The translations under genes were made by a program, and so were the position numbers. This document shows, piece by piece, positions 1 to 8,365 of a DNA stretch of 64,000 nt. Each line of letters begins with the position of its first letter. Within the stretch, counting starts at the first letter, position 1. The notes beneath the pieces were generated by a model. It was not told where the DNA came from and searched no databases. It saw nothing but the letters and a program-made list of their open reading frames with translations. The DNA is from Planctomycetota bacterium (lineage in GTDB: Bacteria > Planctomycetota > Phycisphaerae > SM23-33): positions 1 through 64,000 of the forward strand of contig JAAAOJ010000003.1 of assembly GCA_009908915.1 (NCBI GenBank), given 5' to 3'.

Positions 1-102
1 GAGCCGGATCGCGAGGAAAATCAAGCAGTCCATACCGCCTGGCAAGGCAAACGGATCGAGCCGGTCCCGCCGCGCGAGGCAGTGAGGGAAACGCACCGAT
101 GA
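1..102 (+). CDS. C-terminal end of an unidentified protein (partial)
   Basis: The window opens inside a reading frame that runs for 33 codons from the first base and stops at a TGA that overlaps the ATG of the next gene (ATGA). That stop-start overlap is typical of translational coupling and is the main reason to believe the frame. The visible residues are polar and charged and match no family I recognise. The rest of the gene lies before the window. Confidence 0.5.
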   Translation, partial: EPDREENQAVHTAWQGKRIEPVPPREAVRETHR

Positions 103-1130
103 AACGTACGCTATTTCTAAGCGCCCTGATCACTATCGCCCTGGTCGTTTCACTGTCTGCCCCCAATGCCTGGGCTGTTCTCATTAAGGGGGGGAATGGA
201 ACCGGCAATACGTCTGCCCCATCCGCCAGCGGCGTGGATATGCCGTACTGGGATTCCATCGGGCAGATCCCCAGACCCGTCAGCGGCACGCAGAATTACT
301 CCGTTGGCGGAACCGGCGTGTACCTTGGCGGAGGATCCGTGCTGACGGCCTATCACATCCGCGAATATGACAACCCGACTGTGATCAACTTCGGTGGGAC
401 GGAATACGCAATTGACACCAGTAGTTGGCAGCGGCTGAGCAAACCCCCGGGCCCAGGCAACGATCCCGACCTTGCGATGTTTCAGATCAGTGGAACTCGC
501 CCGAATGTGACCCCGGTGCCCTATGATAACATGCCGAACAGCATTTCCACTGGCACGCTGCTCTATACAATGGGATTCGGGCGGAACCGCGACGGTGGGC
601 AGACCACCTACTATATATCCCCGGATGGCGCCGACAGCGACAGCGTTGACGACCTCTACACGTCCAGCCAACCCGACACGGATTACTCGATTGGCGGCTT
701 CGATCTGCTGACGTCCAAGAGCCTGCGGTGGGGCACAAATGACGTCGAGACAACCACGTCCGTCGGAACAGGGGGAAGTGGCTGGAACGCCACGACAAGA
801 GCTTTGGAGATTTCATTTGATGCCCTCGGCGGCGAGAATGAGGCTCAACTGACCAACGGCGATTCGGGCGGACCGGCCTTCATCTTTGACTCGAACGACA
901 ACACCTGGAAGCTCGTCGGCCTGAATATCGCCATGGGACCTTCCTACTCCAATCAGGGCATGTCCCGCCAGCCGTATACGTACCCCAATGACGGCGGATA
1001 TAACCATGGCTATATTGCGGACCTAACGGAGTACCAGTCGCAACTGGTTCCCGAGCCGGCGACGGTGAGTCTGCTGGGCATGGGCGGCCTGGCGTTGCTG
1101 ATTCGTCGGCGACGACGGCGGACGGTCTGA
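99..1130 (+). CDS. PEP-CTERM-anchored trypsin-like serine protease
   Basis: This is a 343-residue secreted protein. It begins with a signal peptide (MKRT, a hydrophobic stretch, then cleavage near NAWA). The body has the marks of a chymotrypsin-fold protease: His86 in LTAYHI, Asp124 in DPDLAM and Ser256 in GDSGGPAF, in the order and rough spacing expected of the catalytic triad. The C terminus has the PEP-CTERM sorting signal: VPEPATVSLL, a short hydrophobic helix and an arginine cluster (RRRRRR). In such proteins this tail is cut by an exosortase and the protein is exported or surface-bound. The start overlaps the stop of the upstream frame, and GAGGGA lies 11 bases before the ATG. The protease assignment is from motifs only; the substrate is unknown. 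Confidence 0.85.
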   Translation: MKRTLFLSALITIALVVSLSAPNAWAVLIKGGNGTGNTSAPSASGVDMPYWDSIGQIPRPVSGTQNYSVGGTGVYLGGGSVLTAYHIREYDNPTVINFGGTEYAIDTSSWQRLSKPPGPGNDPDLAMFQISGTRPNVTPVPYDNMPNSISTGTLLYTMGFGRNRDGGQTTYYISPDGADSDSVDDLYTSSQPDTDYSIGGFDLLTSKSLRWGTNDVETTTSVGTGGSGWNATTRALEISFDALGGENEAQLTNGDSGGPAFIFDSNDNTWKLVGLNIAMGPSYSNQGMSRQPYTYPNDGGYNHGYIADLTEYQSQLVPEPATVSLLGMGGLALLIRRRRRRTV

Positions 1131-1288
1131 CAGCAAAACGCCCAAGTACACAGCCAGACGCGGCGTTAGGACAGGGCGTCGCGTTTTGCTTTGCGCAGGG
1201 GGTGAAGACAGAAGAAGAAAGGACCCTCACCCAACCTCTCCCAGAGGGAGAGGAGTCAGACATGCGGCTGCGAGTTGAGCATGACAAA

Positions 1289-1447
1289 CCCCTCCCCCTT
1301 TGGGGGAGGTGGCGAGTCTTCGAGCCGGTGGGGGCGGTCCGGAAGCAGGGCCTGAGTAACTGAGGCCTGCGAAGCCCTGCGTAGCCTTGGCGAAGCAGGG
1401 AGTGAAGAGAAGACCCTCACCCGACCTCTCCCAGAGGGAGAGGAGTC
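1289..1447 (+). repeat. Long dispersed repeat, copy 1 (159 bp)
   Basis: This stretch is near-identical to 1957-2115 (same direction, offset 668). It begins with a hairpin CCTCCCCC/GGGGGAGG, runs through GAGCCGGTGGGGGCGGTC and ends in a second hairpin CTCTCCC/GGGAGAG. A more diverged inverted copy is at 60607-60727. It looks like a REP/BIME-type intergenic element. Confidence 0.8.
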
Positions 1448-1526
1448 AAGGCAGAAAGACCCTCACCCAGCCTCTCCCGGGGGGATAGGGGTCAGGAAAG
1501 CTGATTCCCGCCGCAAACCTGACTTG

Positions 1527-1644
1527 GCGCCTCCCTCAAAAGTCGGGTGGACGAAAAGCAGAACGATTTTGCAACGCAAACAAAGAAGTTATGTCACGAA
1601 AACGGTGCTGAGCGGCACTTCCTTGGATTTCTGAGGGAGGCGTC
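1527..1644. mobile_element. MITE-like element, family 3, copy A
   Basis: This is a stretch of about 118 bases bounded by inverted ends (GCGCCTCCCTCA at the left, TGAGGGAGGCGTC at the right). Its interior (GAAAAGCAGAAC, ACGCAAACAAAGAAG, GTCACGAAAA) matches the reverse complement of 63461-63580 over its full length, and the start of a third copy is at 63939. It has no coding capacity. The ends and size fit a non-autonomous transposable element. Confidence 0.7.
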
Positions 1645-1712
1645 TGACTTGGCCCCGCAGGGGCCAGACAGGAATAGCCGTGGGCGCAAGCCCACGGACC
1701 ATGCCCCAAACG

Positions 1713-1862
1713 CTTCGAGCCCCGAAGGGGCGACACCGACCAGCCCTTCTGACGCCCCTTCGGGGCTGATCACACTGCGGCCGCATTCTTCGAGCCCCGA
1801 AGGGGCGACACCGACCAGCCCTTCTGACGCCCCTTCGGGGCTGATCACACTGCGGCCGCATT
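1713..1862 (+). repeat. 75-bp perfect tandem duplication
   Basis: Two identical copies of a 75-base unit lie head to tail (1713-1787 and 1788-1862). Each contains the inverted repeat CCCCGAAGGGG / CCCCTTCGGGG and ends in CACTGCGGCCGCATT. Perfect identity suggests a recent duplication. Confidence 0.9.
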
Positions 1863-1956
1863 CCCCGGGCTCGCGCCCGGGGCTATTCCTGTCCCGGGCC
1901 TTCGGCCCTGAAAAGCACAACGCGCCGCAAGAACGGATACTGGCTCCACAGTGCTG

Positions 1957-2115
1957 CCCCTCCCCCTCTGGGGGAGGTGGCGAGCCTGCGAGCCGGTGGG
2001 GGCGGTCCGGAAGCAGGGCCTGAGTAACTGAGGCCTGCGAAGCCCTGCGTAGCCTTGGCGAAGCAGGGAGTGAAGAGAAGCCCCTCGCCCGGCCTCTCCC
2101 AGAGGGAGAGGAGTC
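1957..2115 (+). repeat. Long dispersed repeat, copy 2 (159 bp)
   Basis: This is the second copy of the unit at 1289-1447, with only scattered differences. It lies just downstream of the STAS gene that ends at 2203 on the minus strand, so its hairpins may also act at the 3' end of that transcript. Confidence 0.8.
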
Positions 2116-2202
2116 TGGGCAGACGACCATGACCAGCTCTTCTCGAACATTCTCGAACAGACGGGGGAGATACAGACGGATTGCGTCCGAAGTGCATCGG
2201 CG

Positions 2203-2556
2203 TCAGGCGCCCAGGGCGTCGCCAACGCTGGCGTAGATGCCGAAAACCTTGTCCAGCCGCGTCAGTTCGAGAATTCGGCGGATCTCCCCGCTGGGATTGA
2301 CCAGGCGAATCTGCCCGTGCTGGACGCGCGATAGCCCGCGGCTGACGAGCAGCATGTCCAGGCCGTCGGCCCCAATGAAGTGCAGGTCGGACATGTCCAG
2401 GACCACGACGGCCTCGGGCTGGCCAACCAGGCGACGAAGCTGCTCCTGGACCGACTCGACGTCGATCATCCCCAGCGAACCGCGCATCGCGACCACCGTC
2501 GCCGAGCCGCTCTGCTGAACCTGAAGGTCCAGCCCTTCATGTGCGAAATCCGTCAC
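2203..2556 (-). CDS. STAS-domain anti-anti-sigma-like protein with Asp at the phospho-site
   Basis: A 117-residue single STAS domain, read from a GTG start (GGCAGGC just upstream), 23 bases after the kinase gene. The family (SpoIIAA/RsbV) binds serine-kinase anti-sigma factors and is switched off by phosphorylation of a serine in the motif FMDSSGLG. Here the motif reads FIGADGLD, so Asp64 sits where the phosphorylated serine should be and the neighbouring serine is Ala63. In SpoIIAA an Asp at this place mimics the phosphorylated form. The protein may therefore be unable to be switched by phosphorylation. It is the third gene of a STAS-kinase-STAS set; no sigma factor or PP2C phosphatase is nearby. 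Confidence 0.85.
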   Translation of the reverse strand: MTDFAHEGLDLQVQQSGSATVVAMRGSLGMIDVESVQEQLRRLVGQPEAVVVLDMSDLHFIGADGLDMLLVSRGLSRVQHGQIRLVNPSGEIRRILELTRLDKVFGIYASVGDALGA

Positions 2557-2579
2557 GCCTGCCGCCTGCCCGTATAGGC

Positions 2580-2990
2580 TCAGCCCTGCTCCACCCGTCG
2601 CTTCACCATCCGCAGCTCGTTGCCTTCCTCGTTATAGCTGACCTCGTCCATGTATGCCCGAATCAGCATAATGCCCCGCCCGCAAGGCCGTTCGAGGTTC
2701 TCGTCGGCGGTCGGATCGGGCACGTTGCACAGCGCGAAGCCCGGCCCTTCGTCGGCCACCGCAAACCTCACCCGGTCCGGCTCGATGTCGTAACAGACGG
2801 TAACCGTCTTGTCCGGATCGTAGCGGTTGCCGTGCTTGATGGCATTGATGAGGGCCTCCTCCAGCGCGAGCTTGATCGCGAAAGCTTCGGCATCACTATA
2901 GCCACAACCCTGGACCGTTTCCAGGACGTGCTCCTCCAGCTGCCGCGCCTCCTCAAGATCCGACTGGATGACCTTCTTGCTTAGCAACAC
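2580..2990 (-). CDS. RsbW/SpoIIAB-like serine-protein kinase (HATPase)
   Basis: A 136-residue GHKL ATPase domain with no histidine-kinase dimerisation domain. The N box (EEALINAIKHGN, about residues 44-55), the G1 box (DEGPGF) and the G2 box (GRGIMLI) are all present. Such proteins bind a partner (a sigma factor or another target) and phosphorylate STAS antagonists on serine. The start is a GTG, 15 bases after the stop of the upstream STAS gene, preceded by GGGTGA. It lies between two STAS genes, so both are likely partners. With no sigma gene in view, the final target is unknown. Confidence 0.88.
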   Translation of the reverse strand: MLLSKKVIQSDLEEARQLEEHVLETVQGCGYSDAEAFAIKLALEEALINAIKHGNRYDPDKTVTVCYDIEPDRVRFAVADEGPGFALCNVPDPTADENLERPCGRGIMLIRAYMDEVSYNEEGNELRMVKRRVEQG

Positions 2991-3005
2991 TCACCCGCAA
3001 CTGTC

Positions 3006-3368
3006 TCAGGATTCGATGGAGTCGACGGCCTCATCCACGCTCGGCTTCATGTCAAAAACCTCGTTGAGCCGCGTGATCTTGAAGACCTCTTCGATCGACG
3101 GCTGAATGTTGCATAGCCGCAGGTCGCCGTTGGCCTCCCGAACCCGCTTGTGCAGCGTGATTAGCATGCCTAGCGCACTGGAGGACATGTTGGTGACATT
3201 CGCAAAGTTAATGACAATCTTGGGCGGCTTGGATTCAGCGACCAGCCCATTGAGCTTGTTGCCGATTTCGGAAATGCTCAACTCGTCAAGAATCTTCTGA
3301 TCGGCGAGGGTGACCAGCTTGACGCCGCCCTGGCTCTGTATATCCATCTTCGCAGACTCTTCGGCCAT
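3006..3368 (-). CDS. STAS-domain anti-sigma factor antagonist
   Basis: A 120-residue STAS protein. The start MAEESAKMD was chosen because AAGGAG lies 8 bases before it; the longer open frame would run into the radical SAM gene. The phosphorylation motif reads NMSSSALG, which keeps a serine (Ser64) at the position of SpoIIAA Ser58, unlike the partner gene at 2203-2556. It is the first gene of the three-gene partner-switching set and should be the phosphorylatable switch for the kinase that follows. Confidence 0.88.
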   Translation of the reverse strand: MAEESAKMDIQSQGGVKLVTLADQKILDELSISEIGNKLNGLVAESKPPKIVINFANVTNMSSSALGMLITLHKRVREANGDLRLCNIQPSIEEVFKITRLNEVFDMKPSVDEAVDSIES

Positions 3369-3427
3369 TACATGTTCTCCTTGCTGGCTGGGGACATTCG
3401 AATAGTAGCCCCACCGCGCCCCCGCTG

Positions 3428-4447
3428 TCAAGCGGACCCTGGCGTGCTTTCGTGGTCATCATAGACCCAGGCGGGGCCGATTTCGTCGCTATTTTCGCCG
3501 CGACGTGCCAGATGCCTCCGAACGGCCCAGCAGAGATGGCATTTGCCGGCATAGCCGACCGGTTCCGGCTGGAAGTCCCCGGCCAGGTCCAGCAGCCCCA
3601 CCGGCCCGGACTCAACAAGCCGTCCGAGAACTGGCCGCGACGCACCGTCCCGCTCCAGCCGCTGCCAGAGATCAGCGATGCTCACCTCGTTGACATTGCC
3701 CAGCAGCAGACCCGCACACGTGCCCGGATAAACGCCGCCGTCCGGCAGGATATGCACGTGCTTGCCGCGCAGCAGGCCCTCCCGACAGTCCTGCCCGGCG
3801 AAGCTTCCGATCGGCCGGCGCGGCAAGGCGCCGGCCAGCTCGTCGGCGGCCCGGCCGTTGAGGCGGTCGCGCCCGTCGCGGAACCACTCGACGAACAGGT
3901 CGCGACGAGCGGCCTCGTTGAGGGCAGCGACGTCCAGGCCGCGTTCGACCCAGTCGTGCCAGCGAATCCGCCAGCGGCCCTCGCCGAGGATCTCCGCGGC
4001 AACCCCGGCCGCCCGCCGGACGCTCGCCAGCGGAACGAACTGCTGGTGGAACGGGTCAGCCGATATCAGCAGTTCGCCCATCGACGTCCCGGCCAGTTGC
4101 CCCAGCACATCGCGGGTGATTGCGTCATCGGCCGCCCAAAATGCGTTGGTCTCCACCTTCGCCAGCATCAGGCCCGCCCGGTCGGCCCGGCGGATCACCT
4201 CCAGCAGGCGCGGGATATCCCCAAACGGCTCGCCGCCGGCAAGGTGCATCCGGCAACCGTGCGGGCTGAAGGCCTCGAGTTGCTGCCAGACGTCGACGGC
4301 CATGTCGGGCGACATCCATTGCCCCCGACCCGGACGACAGGCGAGATAGCACGACGCACAGCGGGCGTTACACCAGTCGGTCAGGCAGATGCCCGCCGCC
4401 GACCAGTACTTCACGGGCATCGGCTCGCTGCGGTTTCGGCGGGTCAT
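3428..4447 (-). CDS. Radical SAM protein with SPASM-like C-terminal region
   Basis: About 339 residues from the start MTRRNRSEP. The cluster-binding motif CNARCASCY (CxxxCxxC) follows early, and GGEP is the usual SAM-binding motif. The C-terminal part has further cysteines in a pattern like an auxiliary-cluster (SPASM/twitch) region: CREGLLRGKHVHILPDGGVY, then a TCAGLLLGN segment and CHLC near the end. Such enzymes often modify peptides or proteins, but the substrate cannot be named. A TACAAT box sits only 6 bases before this ATG, which suggests a leaderless message. A longer frame reaches 4537 but would overlap the divergent gene's promoter. The gene is divergent from the GGCT-amidoligase-like gene, 70 bases away. 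Confidence 0.8.
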   Translation of the reverse strand: MTRRNRSEPMPVKYWSAAGICLTDWCNARCASCYLACRPGRGQWMSPDMAVDVWQQLEAFSPHGCRMHLAGGEPFGDIPRLLEVIRRADRAGLMLAKVETNAFWAADDAITRDVLGQLAGTSMGELLISADPFHQQFVPLASVRRAAGVAAEILGEGRWRIRWHDWVERGLDVAALNEAARRDLFVEWFRDGRDRLNGRAADELAGALPRRPIGSFAGQDCREGLLRGKHVHILPDGGVYPGTCAGLLLGNVNEVSIADLWQRLERDGASRPVLGRLVESGPVGLLDLAGDFQPEPVGYAGKCHLCWAVRRHLARRGENSDEIGPAWVYDDHESTPGSA

Positions 4448-4453
4448 GCCCGC

Positions 4454-4459
4454 ATTGTA
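4454..4459 (-). promoter_or_regulatory. -10 box placing the start of the radical SAM mRNA at its ATG
   Basis: TACAAT on the minus strand is followed by six bases and then the ATG. Transcription would begin at or very near the start codon. No good -35 box is visible. The glycosyltransferase gene starting at 19209 has the same arrangement. Confidence 0.45.
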
Positions 4460-4463
4460 CACT

Positions 4464-4492
4464 TTGCCCAACCACTTCGCAGCGGCTACAAT
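4464..4492 (+). promoter_or_regulatory. Sigma-70-type promoter for the GGCT-amidoligase-like gene
   Basis: TTGCCC (4464-4469), a 17-base spacer and TACAAT (4487-4492). Transcription would start near 4499, leaving a leader of about 19 bases before the ATG at 4518. Confidence 0.55.
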
Positions 4493-4517
4493 GGCGGCTC
4501 GCCGACGATGTATCCCC

Positions 4518-6482
4518 ATGGCCGATGAATCCTTCAACCTGTTTGTCTACGGGACGCTGATGAGCCCGGCAACGTTCCGGGCCGTCTTGGGCCGACGCCT
4601 CGTGCCGAACCACGCAGACGCCGACGGCGTGGAGGCCTTCTACGCGCGCCACGCCGTGCTGGACGGCTACAAGAAAGTCTCGCCGGACAATACCTACTTC
4701 TACGCCGTGCCCGACCGGGGCCACCGCATCCGCGGGTATCTTATCACGAACCTGCCGCGGAACTGCCTCCCCGCCCTGATGCGGTACGAAGGGCGCAACT
4801 ACGTCCGGCGAACGCTGCAGGTCCAGACCAGTGACGGCACGGAACGGGCGGTCGTCTTCGTCGGCAATCCGAAACGCAAGGAAGACGAAACGTTCGGCCA
4901 CGAGTTCCGCGATCCGCTCAAGCAGGAAATCCTGCTGGAGCAGAAGATCGACAATGCCATCCGCGAAAGCGAGCGCGAGCAGCTCTACGCCGACGAGGAG
5001 CTCAACCGCCGCGCGTTTACCGAACTCTACGGACCCGCGATTCGCGACCTGCGGCGGCGGCACTTCGAGGCCGGCGGCATCAGCAACTACGCGATCCGCC
5101 ACGCCATCAAGAGCCGCCCCATCCGCAACTGGGACCGCGCCCGCGAAGACACCAACGCCGCCCACTACGCCCGAAGTTACCTGCGGATGGTCATCCGCCA
5201 GGTCGTCTTCAACCAGTTTGAGGAACGCATCCGCCGCGAGCTGCGGTACGAACTTGACCACCTGCCGGTGGCCGAGCACTTTTACGACCGCATCATCAGT
5301 TCGCTGATCGCCCTGCGGATCATCAACCAGAGCTGCCGCGAGCCGCTCGATGAAATCGTCTGCGAGTACCTTGAAGACTTCGATTTCGAATCGACCAACC
5401 TTATCGACGTCGTCCGCCACGCGATTAATGCCGCCGATCAGCTCTACGACCCCCAGCCGGCAAGGTCACAACTCAACTTCATCCGCAGCCACATGGGCTT
5501 CGGCTATCTGCCGCTGGGCGCAGAGCTGGAATTCAGCAACATCGGCCACGGCGTGGTTCAGGACCCCAACGCCACGCAGATGCACGACCCGGTGTACGAC
5601 GGCTTCCTGTACTTCGACGACTTCGGCCTCGACGCCCTGACCTGGCGGCTGGGTGGGCACATCGACGACCATCACCGCAAGACACCCGGCCAGCCGAGGC
5701 GCGGATTCTTCGAGGTGGCGCTGGGCAACCTGTCGATCGAGTCGAGCATATCCCGACCGATCACGCCGGACCCCTGGGTGCTGAATCAACTGATCCACCA
5801 GACGCGACAGTTCTACGAGGTCACACCGCACAGCGTGCATATGTCCATGCAACTGCGACGACAGTATAGACCCGACCGCGACCGCCTGCCCCAACTGCAC
5901 ATCCTCCAGTGTCTCTTCGCACTGGCCGGCGATACCATCCGCGACGGCGACGGGCGGTACCGCGTACACCGTCTGAGCACGGGCGAGATCATCCGCTTTG
6001 ACCCCACGCCGAACATGCTGTTCTCGGAGATCTCCAAGCGCTACAGCCGCCACGGCGACGACGCCGGCGTGCCCGGGGCCAAGCGAGACGAGGGCCGTTA
6101 CGTCCAGCAGTTCCGGTTCCTGAGACTGTCGGCGAAAACGAACTACGAGCCGATCATCATGGGCCTGAAGGGCATCCAGTTGAGTCTGCGGCCGGGCACG
6201 TTCCTCACGCCGAGCCAGTGGGAGAACTCGCCCCGTCATCGCGAGACATTCGAGACGCTGGTGGCGTGGGGCAAGGCGCCCACGCAGTTGGCACCGACGG
6301 AGATCGACGATTTCCTCGGACACGTGGAGGCGGGACTCGTCTCGGAGCGTCGCGGCAAGCCGGCCCACAGCCGGGCGTACATCGCCTGGTCGATTACGCA
6401 ACTCGAAGCCATGCTCCAGCGATTCAACCGCTGGGCGATCGGCTCGCCCCACGCTGCTCAGCCCACTGAAGAAACGCCCTAG
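4518..6482 (+). CDS. Gamma-glutamylcyclotransferase-like domain fused to an amidoligase/GCS-like region
   Basis: 654 residues. The start MADESFNLF was chosen because it immediately precedes the GGCT-like fold and follows a good promoter. Residues 1-120 resemble the GGCT/AIG2 family (FVYGTLM near the N terminus, then LPALMRYEGRNYVRR). A helical middle follows. Residues about 325-560 contain LGAELEFSNIGHG and HSVHMSMQLR; GxElEf and HxHm pairs are seen in glutamate-cysteine-ligase-fold amidoligases. Published surveys of that superfamily report amidoligases encoded beside GGCT/AIG2 proteins, as a ligase and its matching amide-cleaving enzyme. Here they would be one chain. The second assignment rests on short motifs. 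The stop TAG is the first three bases of an inserted MITE-like element, so the original C terminus may have been longer. Confidence 0.65.
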   Translation: MADESFNLFVYGTLMSPATFRAVLGRRLVPNHADADGVEAFYARHAVLDGYKKVSPDNTYFYAVPDRGHRIRGYLITNLPRNCLPALMRYEGRNYVRRTLQVQTSDGTERAVVFVGNPKRKEDETFGHEFRDPLKQEILLEQKIDNAIRESEREQLYADEELNRRAFTELYGPAIRDLRRRHFEAGGISNYAIRHAIKSRPIRNWDRAREDTNAAHYARSYLRMVIRQVVFNQFEERIRRELRYELDHLPVAEHFYDRIISSLIALRIINQSCREPLDEIVCEYLEDFDFESTNLIDVVRHAINAADQLYDPQPARSQLNFIRSHMGFGYLPLGAELEFSNIGHGVVQDPNATQMHDPVYDGFLYFDDFGLDALTWRLGGHIDDHHRKTPGQPRRGFFEVALGNLSIESSISRPITPDPWVLNQLIHQTRQFYEVTPHSVHMSMQLRRQYRPDRDRLPQLHILQCLFALAGDTIRDGDGRYRVHRLSTGEIIRFDPTPNMLFSEISKRYSRHGDDAGVPGAKRDEGRYVQQFRFLRLSAKTNYEPIIMGLKGIQLSLRPGTFLTPSQWENSPRHRETFETLVAWGKAPTQLAPTEIDDFLGHVEAGLVSERRGKPAHSRAYIAWSITQLEAMLQRFNRWAIGSPHAAQPTEETP

Positions 6483-6685
6483 CAGCCCGTTTCAGAAAAG
6501 CATCGCTGCTGCGGTCGGGCCTTTTGCCTGCGCGTCATCGTCAGGAAAACGTGGTCTTCTTGCGAGTCAACCAATGAACGAACTAACCCATTCACGAATT
6601 GACCAATTCGCCTGCGTTTCCGCTCCTTGATGCTCGATCGAGCGCATCGACCTCGCAACGCGATCCATTTCTAAACGGACTGCTA
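6480..6685. mobile_element. MITE-like element, family 1, copy 1 (206 bp)
   Basis: It is bounded by TAGCAGCCCGTTT at the left and AAACGGACTGCTA at the right. The interior (GCTGCTGCGG, GGGCCTTTTGCCTGCGCGTC, CCTGCGTTTCCGCTCCTTG) matches the reverse complement of 13728-13892 over most of its length. Ends of GCAGYCCGTTT flanked by TA fit IS630/Tc1-type elements, which duplicate TA on insertion. The left TA is in the stop codon of the gene ending at 6482 and the right TA is in the stop codon of the convergent gene ending at 6683. Confidence 0.8.
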
Positions 6686-8365
6686 TTTGCCTTCTGTCGG
6701 TGCGTCTGCCGGGTTCTTCCCGGGAGCATTCTCGATAAGTTCGGCCGGCTTCTTGCCCGTCAGCACGTATTGAGCGTAGGCTTTGTAGATCGGATCGACG
6801 GCACCGTCGGCGTTGACGATCGCTTCGGCGTGATGCTTGGCCAGTTCGTTCTTGCCCTGGTTGTGGTAGATAAAGGTCGCCAGAAACCTGACGGGCTGAC
6901 GCGCCTGGATCTGGGCCATCCACTGCTCGAGATGATGCATCTGCGTATGAAGGTCAAACCCTCGCGTTGGCAGCAGCGTGTTGAAGTCCAGTTGCGTCTC
7001 CATCAGGGCGGGGAACAGCTCCAGTGCGCGGCGAAGATTCACGGCCGCCGTATGATACTCGCCGGAGGCAAACGCGCTGAGGCCGCGGCCGACGAATGGC
7101 AACGGGTTGCGCGGTCGGTTCATGGCGGCCAGTTCGTACTGGCGAGCCGCCCGATAGAAGCGTCCCTGCCGCAGGGCCTCGCGCCCCTGCTTCATGAAGT
7201 CGTTGAACGTGCTGGGCGTCTTGCCTTCCAGTCGGTGGATCACGACGCGATTGTCCTTGGTCCGCTCGACGCGTCGGTCGATCATTGACTGAACCGGATC
7301 GCGGCGATCGATTTCGGGAAGTGCGCTTTCGTCATCGGACGGACGGTCGGAGGCCTCCAACGCCTGCTTTTCTCGAATCGCCAGCAGAACATCCAGGAAG
7401 ACGTCCGCATCGGCCTCGGGCAGGTTCTGCTCGCCCCGTCGGCGGTTGACCAGGTCGTCTGGTCGCGCAAGTTCGTCGCCATCCTCGGCCAACTCTCCCT
7501 CGCCCGGGAGCTTCAGCGGTTCGGGGCGTTGCGGCCCGCGAAGTTCCTCGCCCACCTGCCGCGCGACCAGGTCCGCACCCTGCGGCTGGACCTGCGTGTC
7601 AACGGCACCCTGCAGGCGTTGGTCGGCCTCGTCGGCTTCGCCCATGCGGGCTTCGCGCAGGCGTTTGAGTTCGTCGGCGAGTTTCGCTCGCTCGTCCGTT
7701 CGCAGGACGCCGAACATCTCCGGCCCCGCGCGATCGGCCAGGTCCATCGCGTCCAGCCGCGCGCCGGGTAGGCCCGGCTCGACGAGGTCATTCCCTTCCG
7801 TCGCCGCAAACGCCAGTGCCTGATCGACATATACATCGTCCGGTTCATTCATCACCGGGCCATAGTCGGCCGTCGCGTCCACAAACAGCTTCTGTGCGAC
7901 CCCCAGCGTGCTGGAGACCTCGCCCGGGACGGGCGCGATGCCCACCTCGGCCGCACGTGAGACGGTCCGAGGGGTCAAGGTCCGGCGGTAGGGGTCGTAG
8001 TAGACGCTCGACTGCGGATTGTACACGCGACCGCGCATCACATCGCCGACGCCGACGGACTGGCGTTCAAATCTGCTCAGCGCGTCCGTACCGAGTTGGC
8101 CCTGGAAGTCACCGCTCAAGGCTGCCGCGCCGCCCCGGAAGCCGCTCAGCCCGCGCGTGCGGGTGGCCGCATAGATGCTCGTCGAAGCCGGGGCATAGTT
8201 GTTCGGTACGTAGCTGTAGTTGCTCCCGCCCGAGCCCACCTGATAGTTGGCGTCAAGAGCGTTGCCGCGACGGACCGGCTGAACCTGCGCTTGGCCTGCC
8301 GCCGCACCCGCCAGACACGTTGCGGCCATGGCCAGGCTCGCGATACGTGTATATAAGGTATGCAT
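6683..8365 (-). CDS. Secreted TPR-repeat protein of unknown function
   Basis: 560 residues, read from an ATG with AAAGGATC 9 bases upstream. A signal peptide (MHTLYTRIASLAMAATCLAG, cleavage near AAGQAQ) directs export. A Gly/Ser/Tyr-rich stretch follows (to about residue 110), then a long charged region rich in Glu, Asp and Arg. The C-terminal 180 residues have helical pairs typical of tetratricopeptide repeats (GREALRQGRFYRAARQYELA, then GLSAFASGEYHTAAVNLRRA). It probably works as a periplasmic scaffold. Its stop codon is supplied by the MITE-like element at 6480-6685, which the gene converges on. No enzyme motif was seen. Confidence 0.75.
   Translation of the reverse strand: MHTLYTRIASLAMAATCLAGAAAGQAQVQPVRRGNALDANYQVGSGGSNYSYVPNNYAPASTSIYAATRTRGLSGFRGGAAALSGDFQGQLGTDALSRFERQSVGVGDVMRGRVYNPQSSVYYDPYRRTLTPRTVSRAAEVGIAPVPGEVSSTLGVAQKLFVDATADYGPVMNEPDDVYVDQALAFAATEGNDLVEPGLPGARLDAMDLADRAGPEMFGVLRTDERAKLADELKRLREARMGEADEADQRLQGAVDTQVQPQGADLVARQVGEELRGPQRPEPLKLPGEGELAEDGDELARPDDLVNRRRGEQNLPEADADVFLDVLLAIREKQALEASDRPSDDESALPEIDRRDPVQSMIDRRVERTKDNRVVIHRLEGKTPSTFNDFMKQGREALRQGRFYRAARQYELAAMNRPRNPLPFVGRGLSAFASGEYHTAAVNLRRALELFPALMETQLDFNTLLPTRGFDLHTQMHHLEQWMAQIQARQPVRFLATFIYHNQGKNELAKHHAEAIVNADGAVDPIYKAYAQYVLTGKKPAELIENAPGKNPADAPTEGK

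Larger units (their letters stand above)
1131..2202. repeat. Gene-free kilobase made of dispersed repeats
   Basis: There is no convincing gene here. It holds several layers of repeats. A 159-base unit occurs twice in direct orientation (1289-1447 and 1957-2115); it contains CTCCCCC..GGGGGAG and CTCTCCC..GGGAGAG hairpins and occurs again, inverted, at 60607-60727. A further hairpin of the CTCTCCCAGAGGGAGAG type is at 1221-1260. A MITE-like element lies at 1527-1644 and a 75-base tandem duplication at 1713-1862. Open frames across this stretch have low-complexity, repeat-derived translations and were discarded. Confidence 0.8.

Noticed and set aside
1547..2023. 158-codon frame across the repeat region
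   Set aside because: It crosses a MITE, a perfect tandem duplication and dispersed repeats, and its protein is only repeat-derived.
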